Positions 1 through 11,024 of a stretch of DNA of 64,000 nucleotides are shown piece after piece (the stretch's first letter is position 1; each line of letters begins with the position of its first letter). The stretch is from positions 14,756,576-14,820,575 of the forward strand of contig NW_004955438.1 of assembly GCF_000276665.1 (NCBI RefSeq). Direction: 5' to 3'. Origin of the DNA: Chinchilla lanigera (taxonomy: Eukaryota; Chordata; Mammalia; Rodentia; Chinchillidae). Both the position numbers and the translations under genes were made by a program. The notes below the pieces were generated by a model, which did no database searches, was not told the origin of the DNA, and saw nothing but the letters and a program-made list of their open reading frames with translations.

Positions 1-1659
1 ACCCCTGGGTGACGGCACACTCATGGGAGTTGGAGTCACTGCCCTTTGGGTCCTCAAAGGGCCACACTGCTGCTGTGGCTGCCTGTGCAGGACACCAGTC
101 CTGAGACCAGCCTGAGAAGCTTGTCTCCTCTGTCCATATTCAGCCATGTTTATCTTCTCTTCCCTGAGACTTCCTGTATTCTCCAGTTGGAGAGCCTCCT
201 CTTCAAGTGCAAGGGACTGCTCCAAACAGTTACCACTTGTTGCCATGTTTTGTGTGACTGATCCTGGAAGGCCAGTTCCCAGGGATCCAGCTGCTCAAGG
301 GAACAAGCTACAAAGGGCATGAAGCTGTACTCAGAGCGTGGGGGGCAGGCAGGAAGGAGGTGTCAGTCCAACAGGAAGATTTATGTGCCGGGGTCAGCAG
401 ACAACAGCAACAAGGACAGGCAGGAGGAGGAGGTAGCCTGACACACAGGCAGGACAGGTGCAGACAGAGGTGGGCCGCTTGTCTCCAAAGCTGGCAGGAG
501 TGATGCTGAGCTTTGCAGCTACCAAGGCGATGTGATGGGTGTACACACTGTGTTTCAGGCTTGTCATCCTGCAAACATTTGTGTGTGTGCAGGTTAAGAC
601 GGGCATTTCAAGTAGGACAGATTTCAGCTGTCATGAGACAGCTGTGTATACAGCTTTGCTCTACTTTCTCATACTCTTCGAATGATCAAGTTCTTCTACC
701 TGTGTGGCTAGCTTGATGCTGGACTGTTGGGTAGGAAAGGGAAGAATGATGGTGTGGCCCCAGCCTCCGAGATGCCTCCTGTGTGGCTGAACAAAGATAG
801 TTTACCCTTCCAAAACCATCGGAACATAAGATCTGATTGCCTATTATCACAGCCAAGGCTACAGATGCTGTTGCCTGTTTACAAATACACATTGTGGCTG
901 GGTATAGATGACCCTGGACCAGGTGTCCTGAGACTGGGTCGCTTGTAAACTGTGTACCCTTGATCACCTTCTGCATGAGGATGATGTCACCACCCCTTCA
1001 GTGTAACTAGGAGGATTAAATGGGTCAAAGCTTGCAGTGGGGCCTCAAAGAATGTGATCTTACCACCCTGGCAGAAGTACTGAAAGGCCCTGTATTCATT
1101 CACCAAGGCTATCCTTACTGCAGACTGGGTGGTATAAACTGCAAAGATGTGCCATCTCACATTTCTGAAGGTCAGAAGTCCAAGGTCAAGGTTAAGCGGG
1201 GCTTGGTCTTTCTAAGGCTATAAGGGAAAAGCCTCCCCAGACCCTTCTCCTGACCATCACCTTGGCTGTTTTCATCCTCACTTGGGGTCCTCCTGTGTGC
1301 TATGTGCAGATTTCTCCTTTTCACAAAGACACCACTTGGATAAGGGCTCACCCTAATGACCTCAGCCTTACCCCTTGCCTTGTTAAAGGCCCTGCCTCCA
1401 AATACGGTCATATCTTGCAGCATTATAGCGCTCTAGGACTTGCACATTGAGTTTTGAGACTCACAGTTCAGTCCATAATCGGGCCCTTAGATTTCATGAT
1501 TGGCTTGGATCTCTGACCTCAAAAAACAGTCTTCGAAACGGAGGGTCTGTGACAATGGAATTACTTTCTAAGCATAGCACTGATAAACAGTTATAAGAAA
1601 GAATGTTGGTTTTCAGTGACCTGCTGTTGATGAGAGAGATATGTTGGTTGTCCCCTCAG
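1..1659 (+). other. SLC24A4: SLC24A4 intron (3' part)
   Basis: This is the 3' part of the intron before the first visible SLC24A4 coding exon. It ends in a pyrimidine-rich tract and a CAG acceptor at 1657-1659. The only element I recognise is an old MaLR-type LTR (1091-1481). The first 1 kb shows no exon with homology I can name and no clear repeat, apart from a possible MIR trace near 960-1020. Confidence 0.75.
1091..1481 (-). mobile_element. MLT1-like LTR (ERVL-MaLR), antisense
   Basis: The sequence follows the antisense MLT1 pattern. It starts with a TGTATT end, then an 'actgggtggtataaac' block, a 'cagaagtccaaggtcaagg' block and 'tccaaatacggtcat', and ends near 'cagtccataat'. A perfect 5-bp duplication GGCCC flanks it (1086-1090 and 1482-1486), as expected for ERVL-class insertion. 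The family name is from memory of the consensus and was not searched. Confidence 0.75.
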
Positions 1660-1772
1660 GCCTCGGAGACATGGCGGTCTCTAACACCATAGGAAGCAAC
1701 GTGTTTGACATTTTAGTAGGACTCGGCATCCCGTGGGGCCTGCAGACCATGGTTATTAATTACGGATCCACA
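1660..1772 (+). CDS. SLC24A4: SLC24A4 (NCKX4) antepenultimate coding exon, alpha-2 repeat part
   Basis: The exon encodes 37 full residues, beginning [20 protein letters not shown] and ending in NYGST, preceded by two bases that finish a glycine codon (phase 1 acceptor). The 3' boundary is ACA|GTAAGT, phase 0. The G-S-N-x-F-D signature belongs to the second ion-transport (alpha-2) repeat of K+-dependent Na+/Ca2+ exchangers. In the family, the Asn and Asp of this motif help coordinate Ca2+ and K+. NCKX proteins sit in the plasma membrane and export one Ca2+ plus one K+ against four Na+. SLC24A4 works in olfactory neurons, enamel-forming ameloblasts and brain. The SLC24A4 assignment, rather than SLC24A3, rests mainly on the last exon. 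Upstream exons lie outside the window. Confidence 0.95.
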
Positions 1773-2174
1773 GTAAGTTCTTTGTACTGCATAAGGAAAT
1801 GGGGTAGACGCGTGTTGCAGAAAACAGTAGCATTTACCTAGTTCCAGCCCAGGGTTTTGGAAGACTCATGGCCCCTCTTGGTACCTTCGCACCCTCCTTC
1901 TTTGACAGCTACCTATGGGTGCCCCAGGTGGGAGACAGTGTTTACTAAGATTTGGTTGGTGTCTTCCAGCACCTGTCCCTGTTCTAGGCCAGGTCCTCAG
2001 ATGAGCAGAGTCCAGACCGGAGCCCACATTGTCCTGACCCCCGACAGCCACGTGCTTATCTGAGGATCCCCATATTTTCCTGACAAGGGGATGAGTAAGC
2101 CAGAATATTCTGGGCTTTCAGAGTGGATCGGCCAAGCAGCCCCAAGACTCACATGAGTGCGTTTGATTTTCCAG
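1773..2174 (+). other. SLC24A4: SLC24A4 intron, 402 bp
   Basis: This is a short intron bounded by GTAAGT at 1773 and TTTTCCAG at 2167-2174. Both neighbouring exons are phase 0 here. I see no repeat or other feature inside it. Confidence 0.9.
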
Positions 2175-2240
2175 GTGAAGATCAACAGCCGGGGTCTGGT
2201 CTATTCCGTGGTGCTGCTGCTGGGTTCCGTCGCTCTCACC
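2175..2240 (+). CDS. SLC24A4: SLC24A4 penultimate coding exon (22 codons)
   Basis: This 66-bp phase 0-0 exon runs from GTG AAG ATC to ACC|GTGAGT. It encodes VKINSRGLVYSVVLLLGSVA followed by LT. The hydrophobic stretch after NSRG starts a transmembrane helix that continues over the splice junction into the last exon. The sequence matches NCKX3/NCKX4-type exchangers essentially residue by residue. The flanking splice sites are canonical (TTTTCCAG before, GTGAGT after). Confidence 0.94.
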
Positions 2241-2945
2241 GTGAGTCTTTACACCCCCAAATCACAAGCCTCATGCATGCTGCTTGGTGTCTGGTTCTGC
2301 CTCATCCCGGACATGACTCCAGACGCCTCCCTGTCACTTGCTCCTGTCAGTGAGGGACAAAGCCAAACCCAGTTTTGCCAAGAGCATCTGAAAGCATCAC
2401 AGCATTTTTTTCCTGAGCAGAGATGTTACCAGGGGAAGTGAATTCCATTTCTTTTCTTCTTGGGACCTGGTCCAGTGTTCACTCTCTCAAGTGCTAGTGG
2501 GAGTGTTCCCTCCCTCAAAATGGGCACAGAAAAGGATGGCCCAAGCTACAGTTTGCCAGGAGTGGCTTATGGGAGCCTTGGGTGGCTCAGAGAAAGAGAT
2601 CACAATGGTGTGAAGCAAAGGGCAAAACCCGTTCATCCCTAGAGAAGGCCTGGAACATGTGCGCCCTGAGGAAGTGGCCTCTCTGCCCGGGGAGGGTCAG
2701 TGCCATAAGGGTGGCCCGTGAATGTGCTGGGGTCAGCAGGGCCTAGCCAGAGACTCACCCTGATGTTGTCAAGTCTAAACATTTGGGGCTGATTCTGGTA
2801 ACCTGAGGATAAACCTGGTGGGGCCCATTTGCTCTGATTCACATTCTGCAGAAAGTTCAAGGGTTGTTAACATACACTCTCATTTTTAGCCAAAAAGCCC
2901 TTGTTTGTTGGCCCGCAAGCCCACCTCTCACACTCTCTCTCCCAG
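2241..2945 (+). other. SLC24A4: SLC24A4 last intron, 705 bp
   Basis: This intron runs from GTGAGT at 2241 to a CT-rich tract and CCCAG acceptor ending at 2945. I see no recognisable repeat or gene inside it. Confidence 0.9.
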
Positions 2946-3098
2946 GTCCTAGGTATCCACCTCAACAAATGGCGGCTGGACCGGAAGCTGGGCGTCTACG
3001 TGCTTGTCCTCTATGCTGTCTTCCTGTGCTTCTCCATAATGATAGAGTTTAACGTCTTCACCTTCGTCAACTTGCCCATGTGCCGAGAGGACGAATAA
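2946..3098 (+). CDS. SLC24A4: SLC24A4 (NCKX4) last coding exon with stop codon
   Basis: The exon encodes 50 residues plus TAA (3096-3098). It starts VLGIHLNKWRLDRKLGVYVL and ends FVNLPMCREDE. It carries the second half of one transmembrane helix and a final helix (about LGVYVLVLYAVFLCFSIMIE), then a short tail. From family knowledge, the CREDE/CREDD tail and the IHLNKWRLDRKLGVYV wording fit SLC24A4; SLC24A3 ends differently (MCGD-type tail). With the two preceding exons, the last 109 residues of the protein are present. The reading frame is intact and I see no sign of pseudogenisation. Confidence 0.96.
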   Translation, partial: VLGIHLNKWRLDRKLGVYVLVLYAVFLCFSIMIEFNVFTFVNLPMCREDE

Positions 3099-3761
3099 GC
3101 GGAGCTGCCACCCCGGGAGCTGCCTTGGCCCCCCGTGACGCTGGTGACCTCTTCTTTCCCTCCTTCCCCACCACAGGTCTGTCCTGCCTCGGCAGCCACC
3201 ATCTGTTCTTCATGAGCTGGAAGGAAGGGCCGTTGTGGTCTTTGTGTAGTCACAGGCCAGCTGCTGGGCGTGCCTCCTGGAGTCCTGCCCCACTCGAGGC
3301 AGGTTTGGGGATTCATTTGGGCTGAGCAGCTCCACAGACCCTTGAGCTGCCAGGCACAGGGATGTGTGTCTCATCTCTCCTGCACACTGTAGTCAGAGGA
3401 CCTCTGCGTGGTTTTCTTTCTATTGCCAGGCAGCCTTGGAATGAGGCAGTCAGTGAGTGTAAGGTCTCCTGGGGCGAGTGCAAAATGGGACAGTTGCTCT
3501 CAAGTGTCCCCTCTGGGCCACAGGGGCAAGCCCCTTGTACAGCATGTGCCACCAGCTGGCAGCTCTTGAGCTTTGGAAGAGGCAAGGCATCAGCCTGCTG
3601 GGGTTTGAGACCATGATGGCTGACTTTCCACTTCTTTTTCTGGAAAAAAAAATTGGAAGAATGGAAACTTTTTCTTCCCAGCAGAAGAGAGAAAAGCAAA
3701 CAAAATACTCTTAATATCCTTTTTATTGATGCATTCAAAGAATGAGCAATGAAATATTAAA

Positions 3762-3767
3762 AATAAA
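3762..3767 (+). promoter_or_regulatory. SLC24A4: Proximal AATAAA poly(A) signal of SLC24A4
   Basis: A canonical AATAAA lies in an A-rich context 664 bp after the stop codon. If used, it gives the short 3' UTR. The downstream sequence is only weakly GU-rich, so use is uncertain. Confidence 0.45.
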
Positions 3768-4987
3768 ACGTCATATAGATCATCATACTTGAAAAATATC
3801 ATTCCACACAAAAGGATCATGATGGGACCAAAAAGATAACCCTTGTAGAAAGTGAATCCTGTGTGTATCATTGTGCTTTGGCTCTAAGACTTCTGGTTTG
3901 GAATTTAGAAAGAGGTGAAAGACCACCATGGAATCAGGTGCTAACTCAGAGACACGGTAGGGTAAACTGCAACATTTACAGCTAGATATTCCAGAACATT
4001 CCAGACCTTCTGTATGATGCAGCACACTGTCCCTTCAAGCATGTTGTTTCTTGCTTTTGCTCTATTTTCAAAACCAGCTGTGGAAAGACCCAGTTGTTTA
4101 TATGTCCAACAAATTTCAGAAGTGATGGCTCATGACAAGAAGAGAGATTTGCTGAAACACACCAAATTGCTCTCTGGTTAGCTGATGGCAAATATGAAAA
4201 CCATATCTTAGAGCATTTAGATCTAAGTTTCTTGAACCTTATAGTTTGCTACACATGAAAGTGGGGGGGTGGGAGTTGATTCAAAAATAGATAGAAAATA
4301 TGAGACAATGTTAAGCTTCTTCATAGTTCTAAATATACATATATATTTAAAGATTTATGAACATAAACCATTCTTGGGTTCTAAAAGGAAAGCACAAATT
4401 AATTTTATATAGAGTGGTTTTTTTATTTTTTTAATGTTTCTATTGCAAAAGTCTATCAGATGCGATGCACTTTTAATATTGAGATATTTTGCACAAGGTA
4501 TGGGACTGACCCATAACGATGTGAGAAGAAAGGATTTTAGTGATTCACCAGAAATCACTTTAAACTTGGTAATGATGAGTTTAAATCCAGTAGCTAATCC
4601 CTTCCTGAGACATGGGACTCATGACCCATCTGGAAATTTCTAACTATGCTCTTTAAGGCCTCTGGAATTTCCAAAGGAGGAAGTGTTCAAGCTTGTATCC
4701 CTTAAGTTCCTGTAAGCATGAACTCACCATGGGATCTCATTCCTATTACCAGGCTTCTCTTTGGGGTTCACATCAGTATTAGTAGCTGCACCAAGTCAAA
4801 GCTTCACTTTTTGTCCCTCTTCCTGGATATTGGGCTCAGCAGTCTTCAAATTGAAACAAGAGTGATTTTCCTAAGAAATTAGCTAAGCAGGAAGGGAGGA
4901 AGCCCATCGATGCGTTGGTATAAACTGTAGCTTTACAGGGTTTCAGAGCCACTGGAGACCACGCTGTGCTGATAGCTTAGATCACCT

Positions 4988-4990
<3 letters not shown>

Positions 4991-5028
<38 letters not shown>
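4991..5028 (+). repeat. (CA)n microsatellite
   Basis: Nineteen uninterrupted AC units lie inside the putative SLC24A4 3' UTR. Confidence 0.97.
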
Positions 5029-5030
<2 letters not shown>

Positions 5031-5059
5031 GTTTCACAGACTCATGCAGGTTCTGAGTT

Positions 5060-5210
5060 CTTCTGTTTCCATTTTGATTCTCCTAACCACCCTGTGATAT
5101 AAGTATGGATTATTCCATTTAATACCCAGTTTGGTCTTAGAGAGGTCAAGTGGTTCCAGTTACTGGCCAGTAAGTAGCAGTACTGAGCCAGGTATCAGCC
5201 CAGCGCCCTC
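5060..5210 (-). mobile_element. MIR SINE fragment
   Basis: The order 'ccaccctgtgatataagtat', 'attattccattt', 'gagaggtcaag' and 'tactggccagtaagtagcag' resembles antisense MIR. It is old and diverged. Confidence 0.5.
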
Positions 5211-8200
5211 CCAGCTCAGCCAGGGGACGTGGTTGTCCAGCCTGAAGTAGTGGGTGTGGCTATACATGGCTATGCCTTTGCGCTTGTCTGGGGCAAAACC
5301 TTATCAAATATCTAATTAGCTCCTCCTTCTCCAGGTCATCTCCTAACATCTGTCCATCTCTGATCTTCCTATTTTTTTTTCCTGCAAAAGACCAAAAACT
5401 CTTTTTAGTTATGATAAGGCACAGGCCACCTAACCTCTGAAGAATTCCCTGCTGGTTTTCAATTCTCTGAAATCCTTGTATAGCTTTCAGAGAACATTTC
5501 CCTCATCTTCTTCCACAGAATCCATTTGAGGTTATACAGTATACTGCAGGTGCAGTTAGAGGTTTAAAACATTATATTTTTAATATGCAGTACACTCCTC
5601 TTGGATAGTTTTCTTTGGACTTCAATGTGCCAATGTAACTTCCTTAAAGGCTCTATGCATTTATTATATCTAGGAAACTATATGTACACTATAATCAAAA
5701 ATTCTCTTTTTAACTAACTATTTTTCCATTGCTACTTTAAAGAATTCCTTGAGAATTTAAGTCTTCATTTTTTAAAACAACACTTTCGCCATTATGCAGG
5801 ATTACTTCCTTTATTGTATCCCCGTGGCTAATTAGTTCATTAGCAAAGGGTAATTACTTCTGCTACAAAAATAGTCAAAAAGCTACATGTAGTTCTTCCT
5901 ACCGGGAGGCAGAAAGTCAAAATGAACCTTCGCACTCCAATGGCAAATGTCCATAGAAGCGGGAGCAGGCGGTCCCTGCCACTTTCTGACTGGGAACTTA
6001 CCCTCGCCAGCCTGAGCACCGTGGGGGATGGGGTGCGGTATCTTGGGAAGCTGGCCCTGGGGATCATTCTGGGTTAGCTGCCCTGAGACACTGAAAGTGG
6101 AGGGCACTGTGGGCAGGTCTGTCTTGTCCCTTCCCCAGCCCTGTCCTTCCTGGAACTCAGTCTCTAGTCAGCTGTCCCTGTGCTCCTCCACCTTGTCTCT
6201 TGTGTCTCTGCCTTGTGCACAGACCTGGCTGCCCTTTTGACTTTTACCTGCTCATTACCCCCCTCACCCGTGAGGGCATCCTCTCGCTTTTCCCCGGCTA
6301 CTCCCAGCTTTTGCAGACCTGGCACTGAAAAGGCACAGACTTTCCTGCAGCCAGGTTGAACCAGGTGAGGTTTGCACCCCACTCAAGGTCAGCCCTGCGG
6401 ACCCCAACCAAAGACCCCCCCCCAATCCTGGGCTGCCCCGTCCTTGTGCACCTGCTGTTCCGTGGTGATGAGGCCTCACAGCCTGGGCACAGCTGCTGCC
6501 ACCCCTCAGAGCACCGAGCCCCCAGCAGGTGGTCTCGGAAAGGTATGGGTGCATCCCTGCCCTGTACCCCTCTGTTCTGGCCTTTCTCCTTCGTGAATCC
6601 TACAACCCCTTCCTCGCCTTAATGTGGGAGGAGGCCCAGGGACAGGAGGGACCAGGAAAGGGCCATTCATTGCCCCTGGGAAAGCAGGCAAGAAGCCCAG
6701 AGCCAGAGCCCAGGCTAAGGCTGCCTTCTCCTCCCTTCCTTGCTTTCCTGAGTGTGCAATGGGCACATGGGGCTGAGACAGTAGAACAGTGGGGTCCTGT
6801 TCCACCTTTTGGAGTTTCCCCAGAAGTCAGCAGCTGAGAAGTCTGAGAGCTCCAGTGCCCCTGGATGCACTGTGGACACGGCATGGGCCCTTAGGGGAGG
6901 GCTCGCCACACCTCAGATATCTCCCACGGGGTCCCTAACACTCTCCAACACAGTTTCCATGGGCTCAACCTTCCCTGCGGACAGCAGATATGTCCCAGAC
7001 ACCTGAGACAGACGACATCTGCAGGCCACTCTCCTGCCACACTGTGAGCAGGTGGGTGTCCACGTACCATTGAGAGAAGGAGCCTTTCTTCCCATTCTGC
7101 CACCTATAGGAGGTTTCTGCAGGGAAGCCCGATGAATGGCATTAGAGCTTTGAATGTTTCAGGGGAGCGTGTAAAAAATTTCAACAACAAATGGCTTCCA
7201 GGTTGCATTTGTCTTCGCTGAACCCTTAAACACTGAAGACACATGCCCTGCTTTGTGTCATCTTTGGCGTCTTTTTTCTAAGACACTTTGCTACTCCTAC
7301 GGTGTCGGTGTCCAGTTGTCCAAGTTGTGCATCTTCCTCTCTCTTCTTAGCAGGGGCTAAGAACTTGCTCTTACAGCCTGAATGCCCTGGCACAGGACTG
7401 GGGCCTGTGGGAAGCATCTCTAAGAGGCAAAACACACATTGCCTGTGTGAAGGTCAAGGCCTTGTCTGTGTGACTTTTCTGTCCGTTAGAGTTCCCGAGC
7501 TGGGGTGTGGCCGTTCCTTGGTTAAAAGCCCATTGACAGGTCTGGGCACTGTCCACACCTATTCCTGCTCTGTTGCCAGAATCCGCACAGTTGCTCCTTA
7601 TGAATCATGTTAGTCATGTTAGCTGGGATTTTGCCATTTACAAGGCCAACGGAACCCTCAGTCCTGGAGAAAGCGTGTACCCTCTGCTTCTGGTCACTGG
7701 AAAACAATTTTTTTGGGAGAGAGACCATGCAGCTTTTGGTTTTCTAGATGCATGGTTTGGAATAATCAGGCTTTATATATAGAGGGAGGGTCCCAGAGCA
7801 CAGAGCCCACCTCTTTATCACTTCAGAATTCCCAATAGAGTCGCCTTCCAACAGGAAGAGGCCTCTCCTCCTCCTGAAGGTGACTTGGCTGTGAGCAAGG
7901 CTGCTGCTTCCTGAATGTTCTAGTGGGCTCTTCAGGCGCCTGGGAACCTTGCCTCACTTCACACCTTAGCCCCTCTGAGCTGTAGACCCCATGACTCTTT
8001 CTCTGCTTCCCCATGGGGCTCACACTAGGGGTATTTGGGGACCTAGCAGAGTTGTGGCTGAGCCACTGGGGTTGAGGATCCCATCGGGTGGGGAGGCCTC
8101 ACGCGTAAGACTGGGCTTCCAGTTTACAGCACTCGTTCCCTGGCAGGGTGCCTCTGCCTGCATCTCCCGTCCAGCTGGGAGCAGTTGCTGGTGTCTGAAT

Positions 8201-8517
8201 ACAAAGAGAGCTTTGATTGCCCAGAGAGGAAAGAGACTGCTGGCCAGCTGGGGCCAGCCCCAGGGCAGACGTAGGATCACCAAGGCAGAGCCGAGCAGGG
8301 TGGAGAGGAAGGCTGGCGAGGTTTCCCCAGGGTGTTTGGATCTTCTTGGGGCATAGCCAGAGCTTCCTTATAAACAACCCAAACCCAAGTTCTGGGACTG
8401 TCCACACATGGCTTAAGGCTCCACAAGACATTTCTGGCATCCTGGGCTGAGTGCTGCCATCTTTGTTCATTACCTTCAACAGGCAGAGCAGGAGCTATGG
8501 GTCAGAAAGCTGTAAAT

Positions 8518-8551
8518 AATAAATATATTTATGCCGCTATTTATTTTTTCA
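8518..8551 (+). promoter_or_regulatory. SLC24A4: AU-rich element with AATAAA in the SLC24A4 3' UTR
   Basis: An AATAAA at 8518-8523 is followed by ATATTTATG and CTATTTATTTTTTC, giving two ATTTA cores within about 30 bp. Such elements often control mRNA decay; use here is inferred only. Confidence 0.45.
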
Positions 8552-8604
8552 ATACCTGTGGCCTCCTGCACTGTGAATGCTCTGTGATATGAGATTCTTA
8601 GCTT

Positions 8605-8610
8605 AATAAA
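8605..8610 (+). promoter_or_regulatory. SLC24A4: AATAAA poly(A) signal, distal cluster
   Basis: GCTTAATAAAACTGTCATC has the typical look of a mRNA end. It is one of five canonical hexamers between 8518 and 8980. Confidence 0.55.
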
Positions 8611-8773
8611 ACTGTCATCAAAATTGAATGAATTGATATTACTGGTTCCTAAACACCGGCATGAGTTTACTTTTATTGTAAAGAAAAATCTAGAGTAAAT
8701 ATGAACTAAACTTTCCTGAGAAATCTAGCGGTCAGTATTGTAATGCAATATATCAAAAAATCTGTACGCCGTC

Positions 8774-8784
8774 AATAAAATAAA
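8774..8784 (+). promoter_or_regulatory. SLC24A4: Overlapping AATAAA poly(A) signals
   Basis: Two overlapping AATAAA hexamers (8774-8779 and 8779-8784) are followed about 10 bp later by CAAGTTGTCTTG, a GU-containing element. Confidence 0.55.
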
Positions 8785-8918
8785 CGAGCACAAGTTGTCT
8801 TGCCCCATGTAGAGCTTCCATTCACATTTTCAGAGACACATACATATTTGTATTTTTTGAAAGAATTACACTGGAATAACAGCCATTGGAAACCATTTCT
8901 ATTTGCATATTGAGAAAA

Positions 8919-8980
8919 AATAAACTTTAAAAAGGATTCGAGGTTGGAGCTTTTGATTATAATGGTTGGAAATGAATAAA
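8919..8980 (+). promoter_or_regulatory. SLC24A4: Two AATAAA signals, last of the distal cluster
   Basis: AATAAA occurs at 8919-8924 and 8975-8980. The second is followed by ACTGTGTCTGCTGG, a good GU-rich downstream element, and is a likely major transcript end. Confidence 0.55.
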
Positions 8981-9357
8981 GGAGAACTGTGTCTGCTGGA
9001 CTAGCATGAATGACCCACCCTTTTCCTACCTTGTTAGCTTCACAGGTGTGGGACCTGTGTGGTCAGTCACACCACACATCACCCCACATCTAAAGGGCTC
9101 TAGCTTGGCTGTCACTATCTTGAAAGTCTTAATGATTCTGTAAAGGGGATGCTACATTGCATTTGGCGCTGGACTCTATAGATTATGTAGCTGTTCTGTC
9201 CATCAGGAAGAAGGTTTCTGCCACTGGCTCTTGTGTCATGGGAAGTGGAGGGTGGTGGGTAGAGGTTCTGGTTAATTTCTCCCATCTATGAACTTCCCTG
9301 AGTCCCAGCTGCCTGAGTGCCAAAGCAAACTTCAACGCATGAGTCATTTGGGCATCT

Positions 9358-9573
9358 TTTGTGTGTGTATGGGATGGGTACTGGGGATTGAACCCAGATC
9401 CTTCCCCCTGAGCTACATTCTCAGCCACTTTTTGTTTTTTATTTTTTATTTTGAGGCAGGTAGTACTAAGTTACGAAGTTGCTCAGGCTGGGCTTGAACT
9501 TGTGACTTTTCTGCCTCAGCCTCCCGGAGTACTGGAATGATAGGTGCACATCACCATGCTACCATGCCTGGCT
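9358..9573 (-). mobile_element. B1-ID dimer SINE
   Basis: On the minus strand a B1 monomer (RC of 'ccgggagtactgg...gaggctgag') is joined to an ID-like tRNA unit ending in 'cccagtacc'. The flanks carry a 14-bp duplication TCAYTTGGGCATCT (9344-9357 and 9574-9587), so both ends are defined. Confidence 0.85.
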
Positions 9574-9599
9574 TCACTTGGGCATCTGACACATTAACA

Positions 9600-9692
9600 A
9601 CTTGGCAAGAACCTGTCTCAAAAAATAAAAAGGACTGAGGATATAGTTCAGTGTGATTCAGTCCCTAGAACTTGAAAACTAAGCAAACAATA
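9600..9692 (+). mobile_element. B1-ID dimer fragment
   Basis: The 'aacctgtctcaaaaaataaaa' B1 end runs straight into 'gactgaggatatagttcagtg', a decayed ID unit. It is truncated at its 5' end. Confidence 0.5.
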
Positions 9693-9693
9693 A

Positions 9694-9715
9694 TAGATGA
9701 TAGATTTAGATAGAT

Positions 9716-9765
<50 letters not shown>
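9694..9765 (+). repeat. (GATA)n microsatellite
   Basis: This is a GATA array with the last 50 bp almost perfect. It directly follows the SINE fragment tail, a frequent origin of such tracts. Confidence 0.95.
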
Positions 9766-10220
9766 GGTTGTTCCAAGCAAGTCCAAGTCCTCCCTAGGTC
9801 CTAGTGCAGATGGTCTGCTGGTGGAGAAACAACACCTTCCCTTGTTTTTGTCACTCATGTTTTCTAGCTGGTGTCTACTGGGAAGAACAAAAGGGAGAAG
9901 CAAGCAGGGAGCAGGAGTGTGTTCCAACCTCTCTGTCCCCACCAATGGGCTCCCCTCTGACACTCAGCTACGTACTGCCTCTGAGGTTGCACATCCTCCC
10001 CTCCATCCTAAATGTGCATTCAGACCAGGATCACCCTGGGCCCTTTTCTCAGTCATTGTCAGGTTCAGTGCTGTGAGTATTGTCTCTCTGCCAACACACA
10101 CAACCCCTTTCTCTTGGTTCTCCTCCCTGTCGTTACCTCTCTGTCTGCTCTCTGGCTTCTCCTTTACTTCCATAAATGAAAGTCCTTCCCTGCATTCCAT
10201 CCTGAAAACTTTCTTCTGCC

Positions 10221-10383
10221 CAGTGGTTCTGGATCCTGGCTGCCACTGGAGTCCTCTGCAGACAGGTGGAAAACTCAGGTGCCCAGACCCCACCACACAG
10301 GAGAGCCAGCTAGCCTGGACATGATGACGGTTTAGAGAATCTTTTTGAGTGGTTCTAATGTGCAGCCAAGGTCAGGAACCATT
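10221..10383 (+). mobile_element. MER5-like hAT fragment
   Basis: The segment begins CAGTGGTTCT and ends near AGGAACCATT. Its middle 'actcaggtgcccagaccccacc' resembles MER5A. It is diverged and was not searched. Confidence 0.5.
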
Positions 10384-10592
10384 CATCTAGCTCTGCACAC
10401 CAGGCTCACAGCCCTCCCACATGGAGCCAGGGCTGGCCCCTCCTCTCCTGTCCCCCAAACTGATACTTCCAGCACCAAGGTTCTGAGTCCCTCCAGAGCC
10501 ATCCTACCCTGTATCTAACCTTCTCCTGGGCTGTCCAGCTAGATGCCTCCCAAGCCCAGAAATCAGCATAAGTAAAACTAAATGAGTGCCGA

Positions 10593-10714
10593 ACTGGGGA
10601 TATAGCTCAGTGGCACAAGCGCCTGCCTGGCAAGTGCAAGATCCTGAGTTAGATTCCTGGTTCCAATAAATAAATAAATAAATAAATAATTAAATAAATA
10701 AATAAATAAATAAA
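10593..10714 (+). mobile_element. ID-type SINE with (AATA)n tail
   Basis: The tRNA-like head 'actggggatatagctcagtgg' is followed by 'cctgcctggcaagtgcaag' and an expanded AATA tail. The flanks share TGAGTGC(C)GAA, a probable target-site duplication. Confidence 0.9.
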
Positions 10715-10949
10715 TACTGAGTGCGAATCTGATCTTTTAAAAAAATGGGCAAATGTTCCCAATAGCTTATTCAAACACCCAAAATCTTAAACACCAACAG
10801 GTAAATGGAGTAAAAGAAAATAAATCCTAAATCTAAAAAGAAATGCTTACATAATCAGAAAAAAATTGAATCTTGAACTCTAGGTGTTGCAAAAGTATTT
10901 AAGGATAAAGTGTACTGGTGTCTGCAAGTTATTTTGAAATGCATCCAAA

Positions 10950-11024
10950 CATGGATAGACGGACAGATGAGTGGGTGGATGGATGGATGGATGGATGGAT
11001 GAATGGATGAATGGATGGATGGGT
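10950..11024 (+). repeat. (GGAT)n microsatellite
   Basis: This is an imperfect GGAT/GAAT array of about 75 bp. Confidence 0.93.

Noticed and set aside
9821..10324. Open frame of 167 codons on the + strand
   Set aside because: It runs into a MER5-like element, has no recognisable homology, and is low in charged residues; treated as chance.
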